Of a stretch of 64,000 bases of DNA, positions 18,534 to 29,518 are shown in pieces. The notes under the pieces were generated by a model. The model did not search any database and was not told the origin of the DNA. It saw only the letters and a program-made list of their open reading frames with translations. Every line of letters begins with the position of its first letter. Positions within the stretch are counted from its first letter, which is position 1. The position numbers and the translations under genes were made by a program. The stretch comes from Scatolibacter rhodanostii. Lineage in GTDB: Bacteria; Bacillota; Clostridia; Oscillospirales; Acutalibacteraceae. The stretch lies in contig NZ_FZLO01000001.1 in NCBI RefSeq assembly GCF_900197595.1, positions 620,001 through 684,000 of the forward strand, written 5' to 3'.

Positions 18534-20054
18534 TTAGACTTTAGTGATACGTAAAGTCATATACTCTTTACCTGGCATTTTGACATCAAATTTTCCACTA
18601 AAAACACCTAAGTCTTGAATCGTCATGTCCCATGTATCAATCAATTCCACTTGATAACTAGAAATATCATCAAAATAAAGTGTCCTAAACGACGGACGCA
18701 TAAAGCCATAATATATTAAATAATAATTTCCGGCATTCATGCCTTCAACTGTAGCAGCACTTTCATCCCAGTTTCGCTGAACACGTTTTAGCCCATAGCC
18801 CGGAATTTTTGCTAAGACCTCATCATGTAAAAACTTAATCCTTGTCGGACTATCCCCATGCAATTCTCCGCCATGCGACCACCAAAGAACGTCTTGCGGG
18901 TGGATATATGTTTCGCCATGACCCGCATATCCCCCTCGAACGGTCGCTTCCCAAAATCTTCTTACCAGTTCTTTTCCACTGATATTCCCCCAGCCTTGAT
19001 CAATATTACCTTCATAAGCAATTTCATCTAAAACGACAGGTTTTTGATAGCGTTCCCGATACTCATCTGTTAACTCAGCGCATTTATAAACATCTTGTCT
19101 TTGTATGCTGCAGTGTGTAATCCAAGGCCGAGCGTAATCGTAAAAAGGAATGCAGTTATGAATAGAGCGAAGATGGTTATATTTATCTTTTTCGCAGAGA
19201 ATAGATGCGTATCTTTCCCAATCCTCTAGCGTCTTTTTAGGAAATATATCATATTCATTCGCAAGTGACCACCATACATTTCGATAAGCACTAAACCGCG
19301 CTATTACGTATCTCCAATAAAGGTCATCTTGTTCTTTACTCATTTGCGAAAATCCCCAACGATCATAGGGGTGCATGACAATAATATCTGCTTCAATACC
19401 TAACTGGCAAAGCTTTTCAATGCAGTTTTCAAAGTGAGAGAAATGCTTTGGGTTAAATCGTTCAAAGTCCCATTTATTACCCGGTTGAATTTTCATCAAT
19501 TCACTATATTCTGTAGAAATATCTTTATTGATTTCACAAGGTGTACCCTCATACGGGTAGCTAATCGGTTCGTTGAAATTATGTATGTAATGCTTTGGAA
19601 AAACACAAAACCGAATTTTATTAAAATAGCCTTTGGCTAACTCTTCTAAAGTTTTTTTCTGTATGGCTTCTGGCTGATGTGTCCATACATAACAGGTTGT
19701 ACCTACCGAGAAGTAAGGTGTACCATCTTCATACGCAAAATGAAATCCATTCACTCGCACTGGACCGTGGTTTTCTGTCGACGCCGGCTTTACAATAAAG
19801 TTCCCAGCTACTTCTCCCTCTAAAAAACTACCTGACAATACAAATGAATATTCTCCTTCAAACGAGGGCATAAAACGAAATTTATAGATACCAACGCCAT
19901 CATAAAAGCCATCCGTCTCAACTACTTCATTTTTTCCTATAAACTTACCACAACAGTGTTGTTCTGTAAAAGGATTTCCTGCTTGCGGTCCAGGTAAAGA
20001 AATTTCAAACACACCCCATTTTTCCACTTCAGTCTTGCAGTTTACTGCTATCAC
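18534..20054 (-). CDS. DUF5060/DUF4038-type glycoside hydrolase-like protein
   Basis: A 506-residue protein with a small N-terminal beta domain of DUF5060 type (about 1-90), a TIM barrel of DUF4038 type (about 95-400) and a C-terminal beta domain of DUF5605 type (about 420-506). In the barrel, VWWSLANEYD carries an Asn-Glu pair typical of a clan-A acid/base and KPVVLDEIAYEG a candidate nucleophile Glu. No signal peptide is present. The start is GTG with AAAGGAG upstream. It is the first gene of the leftward cluster with GH172 and GH32. The substrate is unknown; the related GH140 family acts on apiose-containing pectin. Confidence 0.82.
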   Translation of the reverse strand: MIAVNCKTEVEKWGVFEISLPGPQAGNPFTEQHCCGKFIGKNEVVETDGFYDGVGIYKFRFMPSFEGEYSFVLSGSFLEGEVAGNFIVKPASTENHGPVRVNGFHFAYEDGTPYFSVGTTCYVWTHQPEAIQKKTLEELAKGYFNKIRFCVFPKHYIHNFNEPISYPYEGTPCEINKDISTEYSELMKIQPGNKWDFERFNPKHFSHFENCIEKLCQLGIEADIIVMHPYDRWGFSQMSKEQDDLYWRYVIARFSAYRNVWWSLANEYDIFPKKTLEDWERYASILCEKDKYNHLRSIHNCIPFYDYARPWITHCSIQRQDVYKCAELTDEYRERYQKPVVLDEIAYEGNIDQGWGNISGKELVRRFWEATVRGGYAGHGETYIHPQDVLWWSHGGELHGDSPTRIKFLHDEVLAKIPGYGLKRVQRNWDESAATVEGMNAGNYYLIYYGFMRPSFRTLYFDDISSYQVELIDTWDMTIQDLGVFSGKFDVKMPGKEYMTLRITKV

Positions 20055-20093
20055 GTTAAACTCACTCCTTTATCGCTTGTCTTTACAGTGACT

Positions 20094-20102
20094 ATTATAT
20101 CA
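20094..20102 (-). promoter_or_regulatory. Extended -10 promoter of the glycoside hydrolase cluster
   Basis: On the minus strand TGATATAAT, an extended -10, lies about 40 bases before the GTG start; no clear -35 at standard spacing. Confidence 0.45.
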
Positions 20103-20230
20103 AATCACAAAGGACAAATACAGATAGTTTTACTATCTAATTTTAATATTTTATAGGTAATTTGGTAAATCAATGGTTTATAATCTGTATTTGGGCTATC
20201 TATTAAATAAAATAATAATGTTTCTTCTTA

Positions 20231-20259
20231 TTGCAAATTTTGGGATTTACGTGTATAAT
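20231..20259 (+). promoter_or_regulatory. Rubredoxin promoter
   Basis: TTGCAA (20231-20236), 17-bp spacer, TATAAT (20254-20259). Confidence 0.65.
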
Positions 20260-20320
20260 ATCTCTATAATAATCAGGAATTATAAAATTATTTCCTGTAA
20301 ATTTGTAAAGGAGAATTATG

Positions 20321-20479
20321 ATGGACAAATATGTATGCACAATTTGTGGCTATGTTTATGATCCCGAAGAAGGCGATCCCGATAGCGGAATTGCTCCCGG
20401 AACTGCTTTTGAGGATATTCCAGAAGATTGGATTTGCCCAGTCTGCGGCGTAAGCAAGAGCGATTTTGAATTAGCTTAA
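20321..20479 (+). CDS. Rubredoxin
   Basis: A 52-residue one-iron electron carrier. It has the two CxxCG iron sites, [18 protein letters not shown] at the N-terminus and [15 protein letters not shown] at the C-terminus, and the length of clostridial rubredoxins. It hands electrons to rubrerythrin, superoxide reductase or oxygen-reducing flavodiiron proteins in anaerobes, none of which is in this window. AAAGGAG lies 7 nt before the ATG at 20321; an adjacent ATG at 20318 is closer than ideal. It is monocistronic, with its own promoter and terminator. Confidence 0.97.
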   Translation: MDKYVCTICGYVYDPEEGDPDSGIAPGTAFEDIPEDWICPVCGVSKSDFELA

Positions 20480-20493
20480 GAGTAGATAGAACA

Positions 20494-20524
20494 TAAAGCC
20501 GTACCTTTATCAGGTACGGCTTTA
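20494..20524 (+). terminator. Rubredoxin terminator
   Basis: AAAGCCGTACCT and its perfect complement around TTATC, followed by a T/A-rich tail; it may also serve the opposite strand. Confidence 0.85.
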
Positions 20525-20579
20525 TTATTTATTGTTCTTTTTATTTTGACTAAAAGTGGGGGTTATAAGTGTTTTGCAA

Positions 20580-21365
20580 CTATTCATAAAAAGAAGCGCC
20601 TAAAAAGGTTTTTAGACGTTCAGTCTTAGGCTCGGAAAACAAACTTTCCGGTGTGCCTTCTTCCGCTATAATGCCATCATCCATAAAAATGACTCGGCTA
20701 GAAACATCTCTTGCAAATCGCATTTCATGGGTTACAATTATCATGGTGATATTCTCTTTGGCTAAATCTTTGATGACAGAAAGAACTTCACCTGTCAGCT
20801 CAGGGTCAAGTGCACTGGTAGGCTCGTCAAAACAGAGTACTTCGGGGTTCAATGCTAGTGCGCGGGCAATCGCTACACGCTGTTGCTGTCCCCCTGAAAG
20901 CTCACACGGATAGTTTAATAATTTATCTGAAAGGCCTACGCGATCAATTAAAGAACGAGCGGTGCTTTCAATTTCTTTTAGTATCTCTTTTTTGTTTGTC
21001 TTATAGTCTGGTTTAGATTTTGCCAGAAGTTTGCTCGCAAGCATAACATTTTCTAATACATTGTATTGAGGAAACAGATTAAACGATTGAAAAACCAAGC
21101 CAAATAACAACTGACTTTTTCTACGCTCATCTGCGTTTTTATAAAGCTCATTTTCAGCATCAAAAATAAGCTGTTGATCCATAAAAATTTTGCCCTTATC
21201 TGCCTGTTCTAAAAAGTTGATACAACGCAGTAGTGTGGTTTTGCCACTTCCAGAAGAACCTATAATAGAAACTACTTCTCCTCTTTCTACTGTTAGGTCT
21301 ATTCCTTTTAAAATCGGTATATTTGCAAAACTTTTTTCTAAGCCCTTAATTTCTAGTAAAGACAT
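20580..21365 (-). CDS. Polar amino acid ABC transporter, ATP-binding protein
   Basis: A 261-residue ATPase with Walker [12 protein letters not shown], signature [15 protein letters not shown] and Walker [13 protein letters not shown], plus the switch His in VTHEM. It resembles GlnQ/HisP and drives uptake of a polar amino acid. Its start lies 8 bp after the permease stop, with AAAGGA inside the permease end. The insert [13 protein letters not shown] after the Q-loop lead-in is typical of this subgroup. Confidence 0.93.
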   Translation of the reverse strand: MSLLEIKGLEKSFANIPILKGIDLTVERGEVVSIIGSSGSGKTTLLRCINFLEQADKGKIFMDQQLIFDAENELYKNADERRKSQLLFGLVFQSFNLFPQYNVLENVMLASKLLAKSKPDYKTNKKEILKEIESTARSLIDRVGLSDKLLNYPCELSGGQQQRVAIARALALNPEVLCFDEPTSALDPELTGEVLSVIKDLAKENITMIIVTHEMRFARDVSSRVIFMDDGIIAEEGTPESLFSEPKTERLKTFLGASFYE

Positions 21366-21373
21366 GATTAATT

Positions 21374-22018
21374 TTATCCTTTATAGTAATTTAATCTTTT
21401 TTCTAACCAGCCAAACAAAATCGTTAGCACTCCGCTAAATAACAAGTAGAATATGCCTGCATAAAACAAAGGCCAGATTAATCCATCCGAAACGAAATCT
21501 TGTGCATGACGAATAAGCTCTCCTACTGCAATGATTCTAGCTAAAGAAGTGTCTTTTACCAAAGTGATTACTTCATTGCTCATAGAAGGCAAAATACGTT
21601 TTACAATTTGCATAAGAATAACTTTAAAGAAAACTTGCGATTTTGTCATGCCTAATACTTGACCAGCCTCATATTGTCCCTTAGAAATACTCTCAATCCC
21701 GCCACGGTAAATTTCGGAAAAATACGCTGAATAATTAATGACAAAAGCTACTACTACTGCGCCCATTCTGGATTCTGAAGGAATGTTAAAAAGCATACCT
21801 GGCATATAAAACACGATTATAATTTGAAGCATCAGTGGTGTACCGCGAATAATCCAGACAAAAGCCCTTGTCAATATAGACAAAGGCTTAAATTTAGACA
21901 TTGAACCAAAGGCTACTACAAGCCCTAGGGGTAATGACATAAGAATCGTTAATACAAATATAAATATTGTTGTTTGAAAGCCTTCCCACAGAGAAAGCGT
22001 TACATTCCAAAAAGACAT
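21374..22018 (-). CDS. Polar amino acid ABC transporter, permease
   Basis: A 214-residue inner-membrane protein of the HisM/GlnP type. It has five hydrophobic segments and the EAA loop [19 protein letters not shown] near residue 140 that contacts the ATPase. Only one permease gene is present, so it would act as a homodimer. It lies 38 bp after the binding protein gene and 8 bp before the ATPase gene. Confidence 0.93.
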   Translation of the reverse strand: MSFWNVTLSLWEGFQTTIFIFVLTILMSLPLGLVVAFGSMSKFKPLSILTRAFVWIIRGTPLMLQIIIVFYMPGMLFNIPSESRMGAVVVAFVINYSAYFSEIYRGGIESISKGQYEAGQVLGMTKSQVFFKVILMQIVKRILPSMSNEVITLVKDTSLARIIAVGELIRHAQDFVSDGLIWPLFYAGIFYLLFSGVLTILFGWLEKRLNYYKG

Positions 22019-22056
22019 ATAAATTTCCTTATTGATTAAATATTTCCATAAATGGA

Positions 22057-22872
22057 TTATTTCAAATTATCGGCTAGCTCTTCACCTAAATTATATTTTG
22101 CAGCAATCTCGCCCAATTTTCCACTTTCTGCTAGAGTTTCAATCGCAGCATTTACTTTTTCAAGGGTAACAGGGCTATCTTTTCTAAAGCCAACCGCATA
22201 TTCTTCAGGAGATAGTTCTAATCCTTCTACAATCATTAAATCACTGTAATCTGAGCCTTCTGATAGCATTGATTTTGCCATTGTATAGTCGATAACAGCT
22301 ACGTCTGATGTTCCTGACTTTACCTCAAGAAGTGCATCGGTTTGGAATTCAACAGAAATATAGTCGGCATCTTTCAGTTTTTCGTCACCTTGTATGGCGC
22401 TCTCACCTGCTGATTTTGTTTCTGCTGTCAACTTGGCAGTTGCCAAATTTTCTATGGTTTTAAACTCATCGGCACGCTCTTTTTTAACAACAGCAACCTG
22501 TTTATTGACAACATAAGGAACTGAAAAATCAAATTCTTTCTTACGCTCTTCTGTAACGGTAAATCCATTCCAAATTGCATCAATTTTTTTAGACTTCAGT
22601 TCAGTTGTTTTTGTATCCCAATTGATTTGTACAAATTCAGGGGTTATAGCAAGTTCTGCACATACAGCTTCAGCAAATTCTGTATCAAAACCAACTAGTT
22701 TACCGTCATCGTCTTTATAATTCATCGGTTGAAACAAGGTATAGCCAATCACCATTTTTTTACGATTCTCTATGTATTCCCAATCTTCTTTGGATGAAGA
22801 ACAGGCTGCAAACGATAGTACAACCATCAGTAGTGCAAAAAATAATGAAAGAGCCTTAGTCGTTTTTTTCAT
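22057..22872 (-). CDS. Amino acid ABC transporter, substrate-binding lipoprotein
   Basis: A 271-residue periplasmic-binding-protein-fold lipoprotein (SBP_bac_3). A signal peptide of about 20 residues ends in the lipobox LSFAAC. The mature part has GYTLFQPMNYKDDDG, VGFDTEFAEAV and WNGFTVTEERKKEFDFS, the last being typical of polar amino acid and cystine binders. The start at 22872 has AGGAG upstream; 14 further upstream codons do not. The ligand (glutamine, cystine, histidine or other) cannot be fixed by eye. Confidence 0.92.
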   Translation of the reverse strand: MKKTTKALSLFFALLMVVLSFAACSSSKEDWEYIENRKKMVIGYTLFQPMNYKDDDGKLVGFDTEFAEAVCAELAITPEFVQINWDTKTTELKSKKIDAIWNGFTVTEERKKEFDFSVPYVVNKQVAVVKKERADEFKTIENLATAKLTAETKSAGESAIQGDEKLKDADYISVEFQTDALLEVKSGTSDVAVIDYTMAKSMLSEGSDYSDLMIVEGLELSPEEYAVGFRKDSPVTLEKVNAAIETLAESGKLGEIAAKYNLGEELADNLK

Positions 22873-22893
22873 AAAAATTCTCCTAGATTGTTT

Positions 22894-22933
22894 ACTGTAT
22901 CTACAGTTTATCATGTTACTATAGTAAAGTCAA
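22894..22933 (-). promoter_or_regulatory. Promoter with two phased palindromes for the amino acid ABC operon
   Basis: On the minus strand TTGACT (22933-22928), 17-bp spacer, TAAACT (22910-22905). A perfect palindrome TTACTATAGTAA (22916-22927) fills the spacer and a second, ACTGTATCTACAGT (22894-22907), overlaps the -10. Their centres are 21 bp apart, two helical turns, as for a dimeric repressor binding side by side. Confidence 0.7.
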
Positions 22934-23023
22934 CCTCTTTTATTTAAAATTTTAGATGTTCAATCTTACATGATATAGCGTTAACCAGTTTCTAATGTTT
23001 CGTACAGCTCTCTTTCAAAGATA

Positions 23024-23065
23024 AAAAGTGTCAATACTCGTTTATGAATGAGCATTGACACTTTT
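23024..23065 (-). terminator. gltBD operon terminator
   Basis: AAAAGTGTCAATACTC pairs with GAGCATTGACACTTTT with one mismatch; T-rich tracts flank both sides. It lies about 55 bp past the gltD stop on the minus strand. Confidence 0.8.
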
Positions 23066-23121
23066 CTTTTTTATCGTATAAGTGATATAAGCAATCTAGA
23101 TTTTAACTTTCAAGATAGCCC

Positions 23122-24606
23122 TCACAATGTGCATAATTTACCTAACAAAAACTCATGCACCTCTGCCGCAGCTAGTTTTCCTTCTTGAATGGCCCACACA
23201 ACTAGACTTTGGCCACGTCTCATATCTCCTGCGGCAAATACCTTGTCTGCAGAAGTTTGAAAACGATTGAGTGGCGTTTTCACGTTACTTCTTGCGTCTC
23301 TCTCCAAAGATAATTCTACTGGCACCGTATCTTCAGGTCCAAGAAATCCCATCGCTAGAAGTACAATATCGGCTTTCCACACTTTTTCACTGCCGGGAAT
23401 CTTTTTGGGTATCATCCGTCCTTGCTCATCTTTTACCCATCCAATTTTTACTGTATGCACTTCTTTCACGTTTCCTTGTGCATCACCGACAATCTTTTTG
23501 GTTGAAATCAGATATTGTCTCGGATCACTGCCTGCAACGGCAATTGCTTCTTGCTGGCCGTAATCTACTTTTAGCTTTTTAGGCCACTCAGGCCAAGGAT
23601 TGGTGGCAGATTGCCGAGTTTGGGGCATCTCTGGCATGATTTCAAATTGATACACACTTTGGCATCCATGACGCAGTGATGTTGCTGCACAGTCGGTACC
23701 TGTATCACCACCGCCTATGATAATGACATTTTTATCTTTTACATCTATAAATTTCTTATCTTTCAGCTGTGAATCTAACAAACTTTTGGTATTGGCAGAA
23801 AGAAAGTCTACCGCAAAATGAACACCTGACAGCTCTTTTCCTTCTACATTCAAACCTCTGGCTTTTGTTGCCCCAGCACACAGCAGCACCGCATCATACT
23901 CTTCTAGAAGCTGTGCTGTAGAAATGTCTTTACCAACTTCTGTATTTAAAACAAACTCTATACCGGATTGCTGCATCAGCGACAAGCGTCTTTCAATGAT
24001 GCTTTTATCTAGCTTCATGTTAGGAATTCCATACATCAAAAGTCCACCGGCTCTATCATGCCGTTCATAGACAGTTACTTGATGTCCTAGCATATTCAAA
24101 TAGTGTGCAGAGGAAAGGCCAGCAGGGCCTGAACCAATGATAGCCACTTTTTTGCCGGTTGCAGGAGCCTTTTTGATTTTCACATACCCTTCTGCAAAGG
24201 CTTTTTCTATGATTTCATATTCGATAGCACTAATCGTTACCGCTTCCATATGATAGCCTTCTGTACAGGAGCCTTCACAAGGAGCAGGGCAAACTCTTCC
24301 TGTAAATTCAGGGAATGGATTGGTTCTGGATAGACGACGATAGGCTTCTTCCCACTGACCCTTATACACTAAATCATTCCATTCCGGAATTAGATTGTGC
24401 AAAGGACACCCAGCGGTTGCTCCTCCTAGAAGAGTACCTGCATGACAAAAAGGGATTCCACAGCTCATACATCTAGCGGCCTGTATTTTTATTTCTTCTT
24501 CTGTTTGAGGGATGCGGATTTCACCCCAGTCTTTTATTCTTTCATCAACTGCTCTTTTTTTATAATCTATTCTTTCATAATCTAAAAAACCGGTTGCTTT
24601 TCCCAT
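23122..24606 (-). CDS. gltD: Glutamate synthase small subunit
   Basis: A 494-residue flavoprotein that takes electrons from NADPH and passes them to the large subunit. The N-terminal region carries the two Cys clusters for 4Fe-4S centres (CMSCGIPFCH and CPAPCEGSCTEG), then the FAD-binding IIGSGPAGLSSAHYL near residue 155 and the NADPH-binding IIGGGDTGTDCAAT near 293. Length is standard. It starts 3 bp after gltB, so the subunits are translated together. Confidence 0.96.
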   Translation of the reverse strand: MGKATGFLDYERIDYKKRAVDERIKDWGEIRIPQTEEEIKIQAARCMSCGIPFCHAGTLLGGATAGCPLHNLIPEWNDLVYKGQWEEAYRRLSRTNPFPEFTGRVCPAPCEGSCTEGYHMEAVTISAIEYEIIEKAFAEGYVKIKKAPATGKKVAIIGSGPAGLSSAHYLNMLGHQVTVYERHDRAGGLLMYGIPNMKLDKSIIERRLSLMQQSGIEFVLNTEVGKDISTAQLLEEYDAVLLCAGATKARGLNVEGKELSGVHFAVDFLSANTKSLLDSQLKDKKFIDVKDKNVIIIGGGDTGTDCAATSLRHGCQSVYQFEIMPEMPQTRQSATNPWPEWPKKLKVDYGQQEAIAVAGSDPRQYLISTKKIVGDAQGNVKEVHTVKIGWVKDEQGRMIPKKIPGSEKVWKADIVLLAMGFLGPEDTVPVELSLERDARSNVKTPLNRFQTSADKVFAAGDMRRGQSLVVWAIQEGKLAAAEVHEFLLGKLCTL

Positions 24607-24609
24607 GGT

Positions 24610-27600
24610 TTATTCCCCCTTTTCTGCCATACTTCTTACAAACGCTTCTTTTAATGCTTCGTCACCAACTAAACCGTCTTGATAAGCTTTGTCAATATTC
24701 TGACGGATTCTTTTATATTCTTTTGGAATAATCTTAGTAAAGCGTTTTACATAAGCTTTGCGATGGCTCAATATCTCTTTTCCAAAGGCACTGTCCGTGT
24801 AACCTACGTGCCTGGCAATTAGCTCAAACAGTTCATTTTCTTCGCTCTCAGATTCTACATTCTCTAACAATACAATCGATTGGTTGCAGTAGTCTGCATC
24901 AAAATCTAGAACATAGGCTACGCCGCCTGACATACCAGCCGCAAAATTCCGACCTGTTTTGCCAAGGATAACAGCACGGCCGCCTGTCATATATTCACAG
25001 CCATGGTCGCCTACTCCTTCGACTACCGTATCAGCGCCACTGTTACGAACGCAGAAACGTTCTCCCGCACGGCCATTGATATAAGCCTCACCAGAGGTTG
25101 CACCATAAAAAGCAACGTTGCCGATGATGACATTTTCATGTGGATTGAATTCTGATTCCACGTTTGGCTTGACGATGATTTTACCACCGGAAAGACCTTT
25201 TCCGATATAATCATTGGAATCGCCCTCAAGCTTGAGGGTTAATCCTTTTGGCGCAAAGGCACCAAAACTTTGTCCGCCTGAACCTACAAAATGCAGTTGA
25301 ATTGTGTCTTCGGGAAGCCCTGCTTCTCCATAGCGACGAGATATTTCGCTGCCAACCAATGTGCCAACCACACGGTCAGTATTATGAATGGCAAGTTTAG
25401 CTTGAATGGGTTTGCCGTCATCCAGTGCTGATTGGCACATTCTCAATAATTTCTTGATGCCGAGTGACTTCTCAAGCATATGATTTTGCTTCTGCGTAGC
25501 ATAAATGCCTACATTGGGTTCTACATAGGGCTGATGCAGCAGTCTAGATAAATCTAAAGACGACGCTTTCCAGTGAGAGCTGTTATCTTTCATCTTGAGG
25601 CGATCTGTTCGCCCAATTAATTCGTTAATCGTTCTGAATCCTAGCTTCGCCATGATTTCACGCATTTCCTGGGCAATAAAACGCATGAAATTCTCGACAT
25701 ACTCTGGCTTACCTGTAAAGCACTTGCGCAGTTCTTCGTTTTGTGTAGCAATACCGACTGGACAAGTGTTCAAGTTGCAAACACGCATCATCACGCAACC
25801 AAGTGCAATAAGCGGTGTGGTGGCAAATCCATATTCTTCGGCACCTAGCATAGCCGCAATTACAACATCACGTCCTGTCAGCAGTTTTCCGTCTGTTTCT
25901 AACGTGACACGATCACGCAGTTTATTCAAAATGAGAGTCTGGTGCGTTTCAGCAAGACCGAGTTCCCACGGAAGTCCAGCGTGTTTAATGCTGGTCCATG
26001 ATGCTGCTCCCGTACCGCCATCGTAACCGCTGACCAAAATAACATCAGCTTTACCTTTGGCTACACCAGCTGCAATGGTACCGACACCGACCTCTGAAAC
26101 AAGCTTAACGCTGATTCGAGCATCTTGGTTAGCATTTTTTAAGTCATAAATCAGCTCTGCCAAATCTTCGATAGAATATATGTCATGATGAGGGGGCGGT
26201 GAAATTAATTCTACGCCAGGAGTCGCATGACGTACTTTGGCGATTTCAGGATAAACCTTACGTCCGGGCAACTGTCCGCCCTCTCCCGGTTTTGCTCCTT
26301 GCGCCATTTTAATTTGAATTTCTTGTGCATTGACAAGATAATTACTGGTAACACCAAAACGTCCTGAAGCCACCTGCTTAATAGCACTTTTCTTTGAATC
26401 GCCATTTTCCATTATTTGGAAACGATTAGAGTCTTCTCCACCTTCACCGGTATTGCTTTTACCGCCTAAACGGTTCATGGCAATTGCCAAACACTCATGG
26501 GCTTCTTTGCTGATTGATCCATAAGACATCGCACCAGTTTTAAATCTTTTTACAATAGAATCGACAGACTCCACCTCTTCGATTGGAATATTGCGTCCTT
26601 TTTCCCAATCAAATTCTAACAAGCCTCGAAGTGTCACTGATCTGCCCTGATTAATTTCATGAGAGAAATTCTTGAAAAGAGTATAATCTCCTTCTCGACA
26701 AGCACGCTGCAACAGATAGATAGTTTCAGGGTCATAAAGATGCTCTTCACCGTCATCTTTGCATTGGAACAAACCACCTGTCTCGAGTGTATCCGTATAA
26801 GGATAGCTTTCATCAAAAGCACTTTCATGACGCATGGCATTTTCTTTGGCAATTTCTTTCAGACCAATACCCTCAAGTCTTGTAGGAGTTGCCGTGAAAT
26901 ATTTATCCACTAAATCTTTTCTAAGACCCACAGCTTCAAAAATCTGTGCGCCGTGATAGCTGTGAATTGTTGAAATTCCCATTTTAGTCAGCACTTTTAA
27001 AATGCCATGTACAGCTGCATCAATATAATTCAGCACACAATCTTCTGCGCTATTGCCTTTAATGACACCATGGTTATACATATCTTCTACGGTTTCATAA
27101 GCAAGATAGGGATTGACCGCTGTTACACCATAACCAATTAATGTACAAAAATGGTGTACTTCTCTTGGTTCTGCCGATTCAAGTACCAAACCAACCTTTG
27201 TGCGAATTTCTTGTCGAATCAGATAATGATGAAGTCCAGATGAGACCAGCAGTGCAGGAATAGCCGCATTATCTTTATCCACGCCTCTATCCGATAGAAT
27301 CAAGATATTTGCACCTTCCGCAATGGCATTGTCGGCTTCTTTAAAGATTCTTTGTAGCGCTTTTTCAATTCCTTTTTCATTTTCTGTGACAGAATATAAT
27401 AGTGACAATGTCACACTTTTGAAATTTTCGTTATCCAAAGATTGGATGGATGCAAGCTCATCATTAGTCAAAATAGGATGCTCTAAATACAAGCCCGCTG
27501 TATGGCCTTGATTAGGATTCAGCAAATTGCCCGCGTTGCCTAAAATCACACTGCTAGACGTAACAATTTCTTCACGAATGCCATCAATGGGAGGATTTGT

Positions 27601-29184
27601 CACCTGTGCAAATAGCTGCTTAAAGTATAGATATAACATCTGTGGCTTTTCAGACAGAACGGCAAGCGGAGCATCCATGCCCATTGCCCCAACAGGATCG
27701 TGTCCTTGTTCTGCCATAGGACCAATTACCTTTGTAACATCCTCATAAGTATAGCCAAATGCTTTTTGAAGAGCTAATCGCTCTTCAGCTGATAAGACCC
27801 AATTTTCCGCTTTCTTTGCAGACATATCTTCTAACGTGAAAATATGTTTTTCATTCCACTGTGCATACGGATATTGTGTTGCAATTTCATGTTTGTTTTC
27901 TTCATCAGAGATGATTCTTCCAGCTTCGGTATCAATTAACAGCATTTTGCCTGGCTCAAGTCTGCCTTTATAGCGAACATTTTCAGGTTTAATGTCTACA
28001 ACCCCTACTTCTGAAGCCAGAATCACGCGGTCATCTTGTGTCACATAATATCGTGAAGGGCGGAGACCATTTCTATCTAACACACCGCCTACAAGCCGTC
28101 CATTGGTAAATGCCATGGCAGCAGGGCCGTCCCAGGGTTCCATCAAGAAGTTCTGAAATGCATAAAAATCCTTCTTTTCACTGCTCATAAGAGGATTCTT
28201 TTCCCATGGCTCAGGAATCATCATCATAATGGCTTCTGGCAATGACCGACCTGTTAGATATAAGAATTCTAAGCTATTATCAAACATGGATGAATCGCTT
28301 CCTTGATCATCGATAACAGGATATACCTTGCTAATATCGTCAAACAAATCAGAATCCATACATTTTTGTCTAGCTTTCATCCAGTTCACATTACCGCGAA
28401 TGGTATTAATTTCTCCATTATGCACAACATAACGATTCGGATGAGCACGCTCCCAGCTGGGGAATGTGTTGGTACTAAACCGGGAATGAACCATAGCAAG
28501 TGCTGAAACACATTCTAAGTCAGAAAGATCAAGATAGAAATTTCTTAGCTGCTCTGCGGTAAGCATTCCTTTATATACAATTGTTTCAGAAGAAAGACTG
28601 GCAATATAAAAGCTGCCGCCGTTTTCTTCACTAAGCGGAATAATAGCCTTTTCAGCCAATTTGCGAATGACATACAGCTTTCTTTCAAAATCAATACCGG
28701 TAGGAACCTCCGGCCCTTTTTCGATGAATACCTGTAGAAATCTTGGCATAACACCCAAAGCGCTTTCACCAATACTGCTTTTATCAATGGGCACTTCACG
28801 CCAGCCTAAGACTTTTAATCCTTCTGCTGCTACAATTTCTTCAAAAATCGCCATTTGCTTTTGGCGCAATTCTTTGTATTTATGAGCAAACATCATCCCT
28901 ACGCCATATTGTTTCTCTCCAGGGAGATTAAACCCAAGTGCGTCACATTCTCTCTTAAAAAAGATGTGTGGTATTTGAATAATAATACCTGCGCCGTCAC
29001 CTGTATTTTCCTCTGCTCCGCTAGCACCTCTATGGTTTAGATTTTCTAATACGGTGAGAGCATCTGCAATTATTTCATGAGATTTTTTCCCCTTGATATT
29101 AACGACGAAACCCATGCCGCATGCATCATGCTCCATTTGCGGACTATAAAGCCCCTGTTCTTGCGGCAAATTATTTTTTGACAT
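24610..29184 (-). CDS. gltB: Glutamate synthase large subunit
   Basis: A 1,524-residue enzyme that transfers the amide of glutamine to 2-oxoglutarate. A 21-residue propeptide precedes the glutaminase nucleophile Cys22 (HDACGMGF). The N-terminal amidotransferase (to about 410), central domain, FMN-binding barrel and C-terminal GXG beta-helix follow in order. The 3Fe-4S site is [20 protein letters not shown] precedes the ATG. It is the main entry of ammonia nitrogen together with glutamine synthetase, which is not in the window. The long leader upstream is described separately. Confidence 0.97.
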   Translation of the reverse strand: MSKNNLPQEQGLYSPQMEHDACGMGFVVNIKGKKSHEIIADALTVLENLNHRGASGAEENTGDGAGIIIQIPHIFFKRECDALGFNLPGEKQYGVGMMFAHKYKELRQKQMAIFEEIVAAEGLKVLGWREVPIDKSSIGESALGVMPRFLQVFIEKGPEVPTGIDFERKLYVIRKLAEKAIIPLSEENGGSFYIASLSSETIVYKGMLTAEQLRNFYLDLSDLECVSALAMVHSRFSTNTFPSWERAHPNRYVVHNGEINTIRGNVNWMKARQKCMDSDLFDDISKVYPVIDDQGSDSSMFDNSLEFLYLTGRSLPEAIMMMIPEPWEKNPLMSSEKKDFYAFQNFLMEPWDGPAAMAFTNGRLVGGVLDRNGLRPSRYYVTQDDRVILASEVGVVDIKPENVRYKGRLEPGKMLLIDTEAGRIISDEENKHEIATQYPYAQWNEKHIFTLEDMSAKKAENWVLSAEERLALQKAFGYTYEDVTKVIGPMAEQGHDPVGAMGMDAPLAVLSEKPQMLYLYFKQLFAQVTNPPIDGIREEIVTSSSVILGNAGNLLNPNQGHTAGLYLEHPILTNDELASIQSLDNENFKSVTLSLLYSVTENEKGIEKALQRIFKEADNAIAEGANILILSDRGVDKDNAAIPALLVSSGLHHYLIRQEIRTKVGLVLESAEPREVHHFCTLIGYGVTAVNPYLAYETVEDMYNHGVIKGNSAEDCVLNYIDAAVHGILKVLTKMGISTIHSYHGAQIFEAVGLRKDLVDKYFTATPTRLEGIGLKEIAKENAMRHESAFDESYPYTDTLETGGLFQCKDDGEEHLYDPETIYLLQRACREGDYTLFKNFSHEINQGRSVTLRGLLEFDWEKGRNIPIEEVESVDSIVKRFKTGAMSYGSISKEAHECLAIAMNRLGGKSNTGEGGEDSNRFQIMENGDSKKSAIKQVASGRFGVTSNYLVNAQEIQIKMAQGAKPGEGGQLPGRKVYPEIAKVRHATPGVELISPPPHHDIYSIEDLAELIYDLKNANQDARISVKLVSEVGVGTIAAGVAKGKADVILVSGYDGGTGAASWTSIKHAGLPWELGLAETHQTLILNKLRDRVTLETDGKLLTGRDVVIAAMLGAEEYGFATTPLIALGCVMMRVCNLNTCPVGIATQNEELRKCFTGKPEYVENFMRFIAQEMREIMAKLGFRTINELIGRTDRLKMKDNSSHWKASSLDLSRLLHQPYVEPNVGIYATQKQNHMLEKSLGIKKLLRMCQSALDDGKPIQAKLAIHNTDRVVGTLVGSEISRRYGEAGLPEDTIQLHFVGSGGQSFGAFAPKGLTLKLEGDSNDYIGKGLSGGKIIVKPNVESEFNPHENVIIGNVAFYGATSGEAYINGRAGERFCVRNSGADTVVEGVGDHGCEYMTGGRAVILGKTGRNFAAGMSGGVAYVLDFDADYCNQSIVLLENVESESEENELFELIARHVGYTDSAFGKEILSHRKAYVKRFTKIIPKEYKRIRQNIDKAYQDGLVGDEALKEAFVRSMAEKGE

Positions 29185-29361
29185 ATCTTCACACCCTTGC
29201 CTTAATTTGAAACATTCTTGTTAATCTTATATTATTTTATGACAGTTTTATTCTTGGTAATTAAATTTTAATAAATCATAAATATTGTAATCCTGTATTC
29301 AATAATCATACTATGTTATTACTCAATTTTCCCAAATAAATTGAATTGGATTTTTATCGAT

Positions 29362-29445
29362 TCATTCACATATTCGCAAATACTTTTCTGTTCTCATAAC
29401 TTTGTAAAATACATTTGGGCAATGTCTGTTCATCTTTTTTTTCAT
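29362..29445 (-). CDS. 27-residue ORF in the gltB leader, possible leader peptide
   Basis: An ATG with a strong ribosome site (AAGGAGTGAT) 8 nt upstream opens a 27-codon frame that begins MKKKMNRHCPNVFY and ends YLRICE. It lies between an early terminator hairpin and gltB, 177 bp before the gltB start. I do not recognise the peptide and it has no run of Glu or Gln codons that would fit classical attenuation. It may be a regulatory upstream ORF or a small protein gene. Confidence 0.4.
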   Translation of the reverse strand: MKKKMNRHCPNVFYKVMRTEKYLRICE

Positions 29446-29470
29446 TTGTTATCACTCCTTAAATATAAAA

Positions 29471-29502
29471 AATGGCGCAACAGTGTTAACTGTAGCGCCA
29501 TT
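29471..29502 (-). terminator. Early hairpin terminator in the gltB leader
   Basis: AATGGCGC and ACAGT pair with ACTGT and GCGCCATT in one long stem with a small loop, followed on the minus strand by six T residues. It begins only about 10 bases after the predicted transcription start. Confidence 0.7.
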
Positions 29503-29518
29503 GCTATCTTTAAACGTA

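Noticed and set aside
20173-20361. 62-codon plus-strand ORF rich in Ile/Tyr
   Set aside because: No ribosome site; it runs out of frame over the rubredoxin promoter and gene.
25595-26026. 143-codon ORF antisense to gltB
   Set aside because: It mirrors a conserved glutamate synthase domain and has Ser/Pro/Arg-biased shadow composition.
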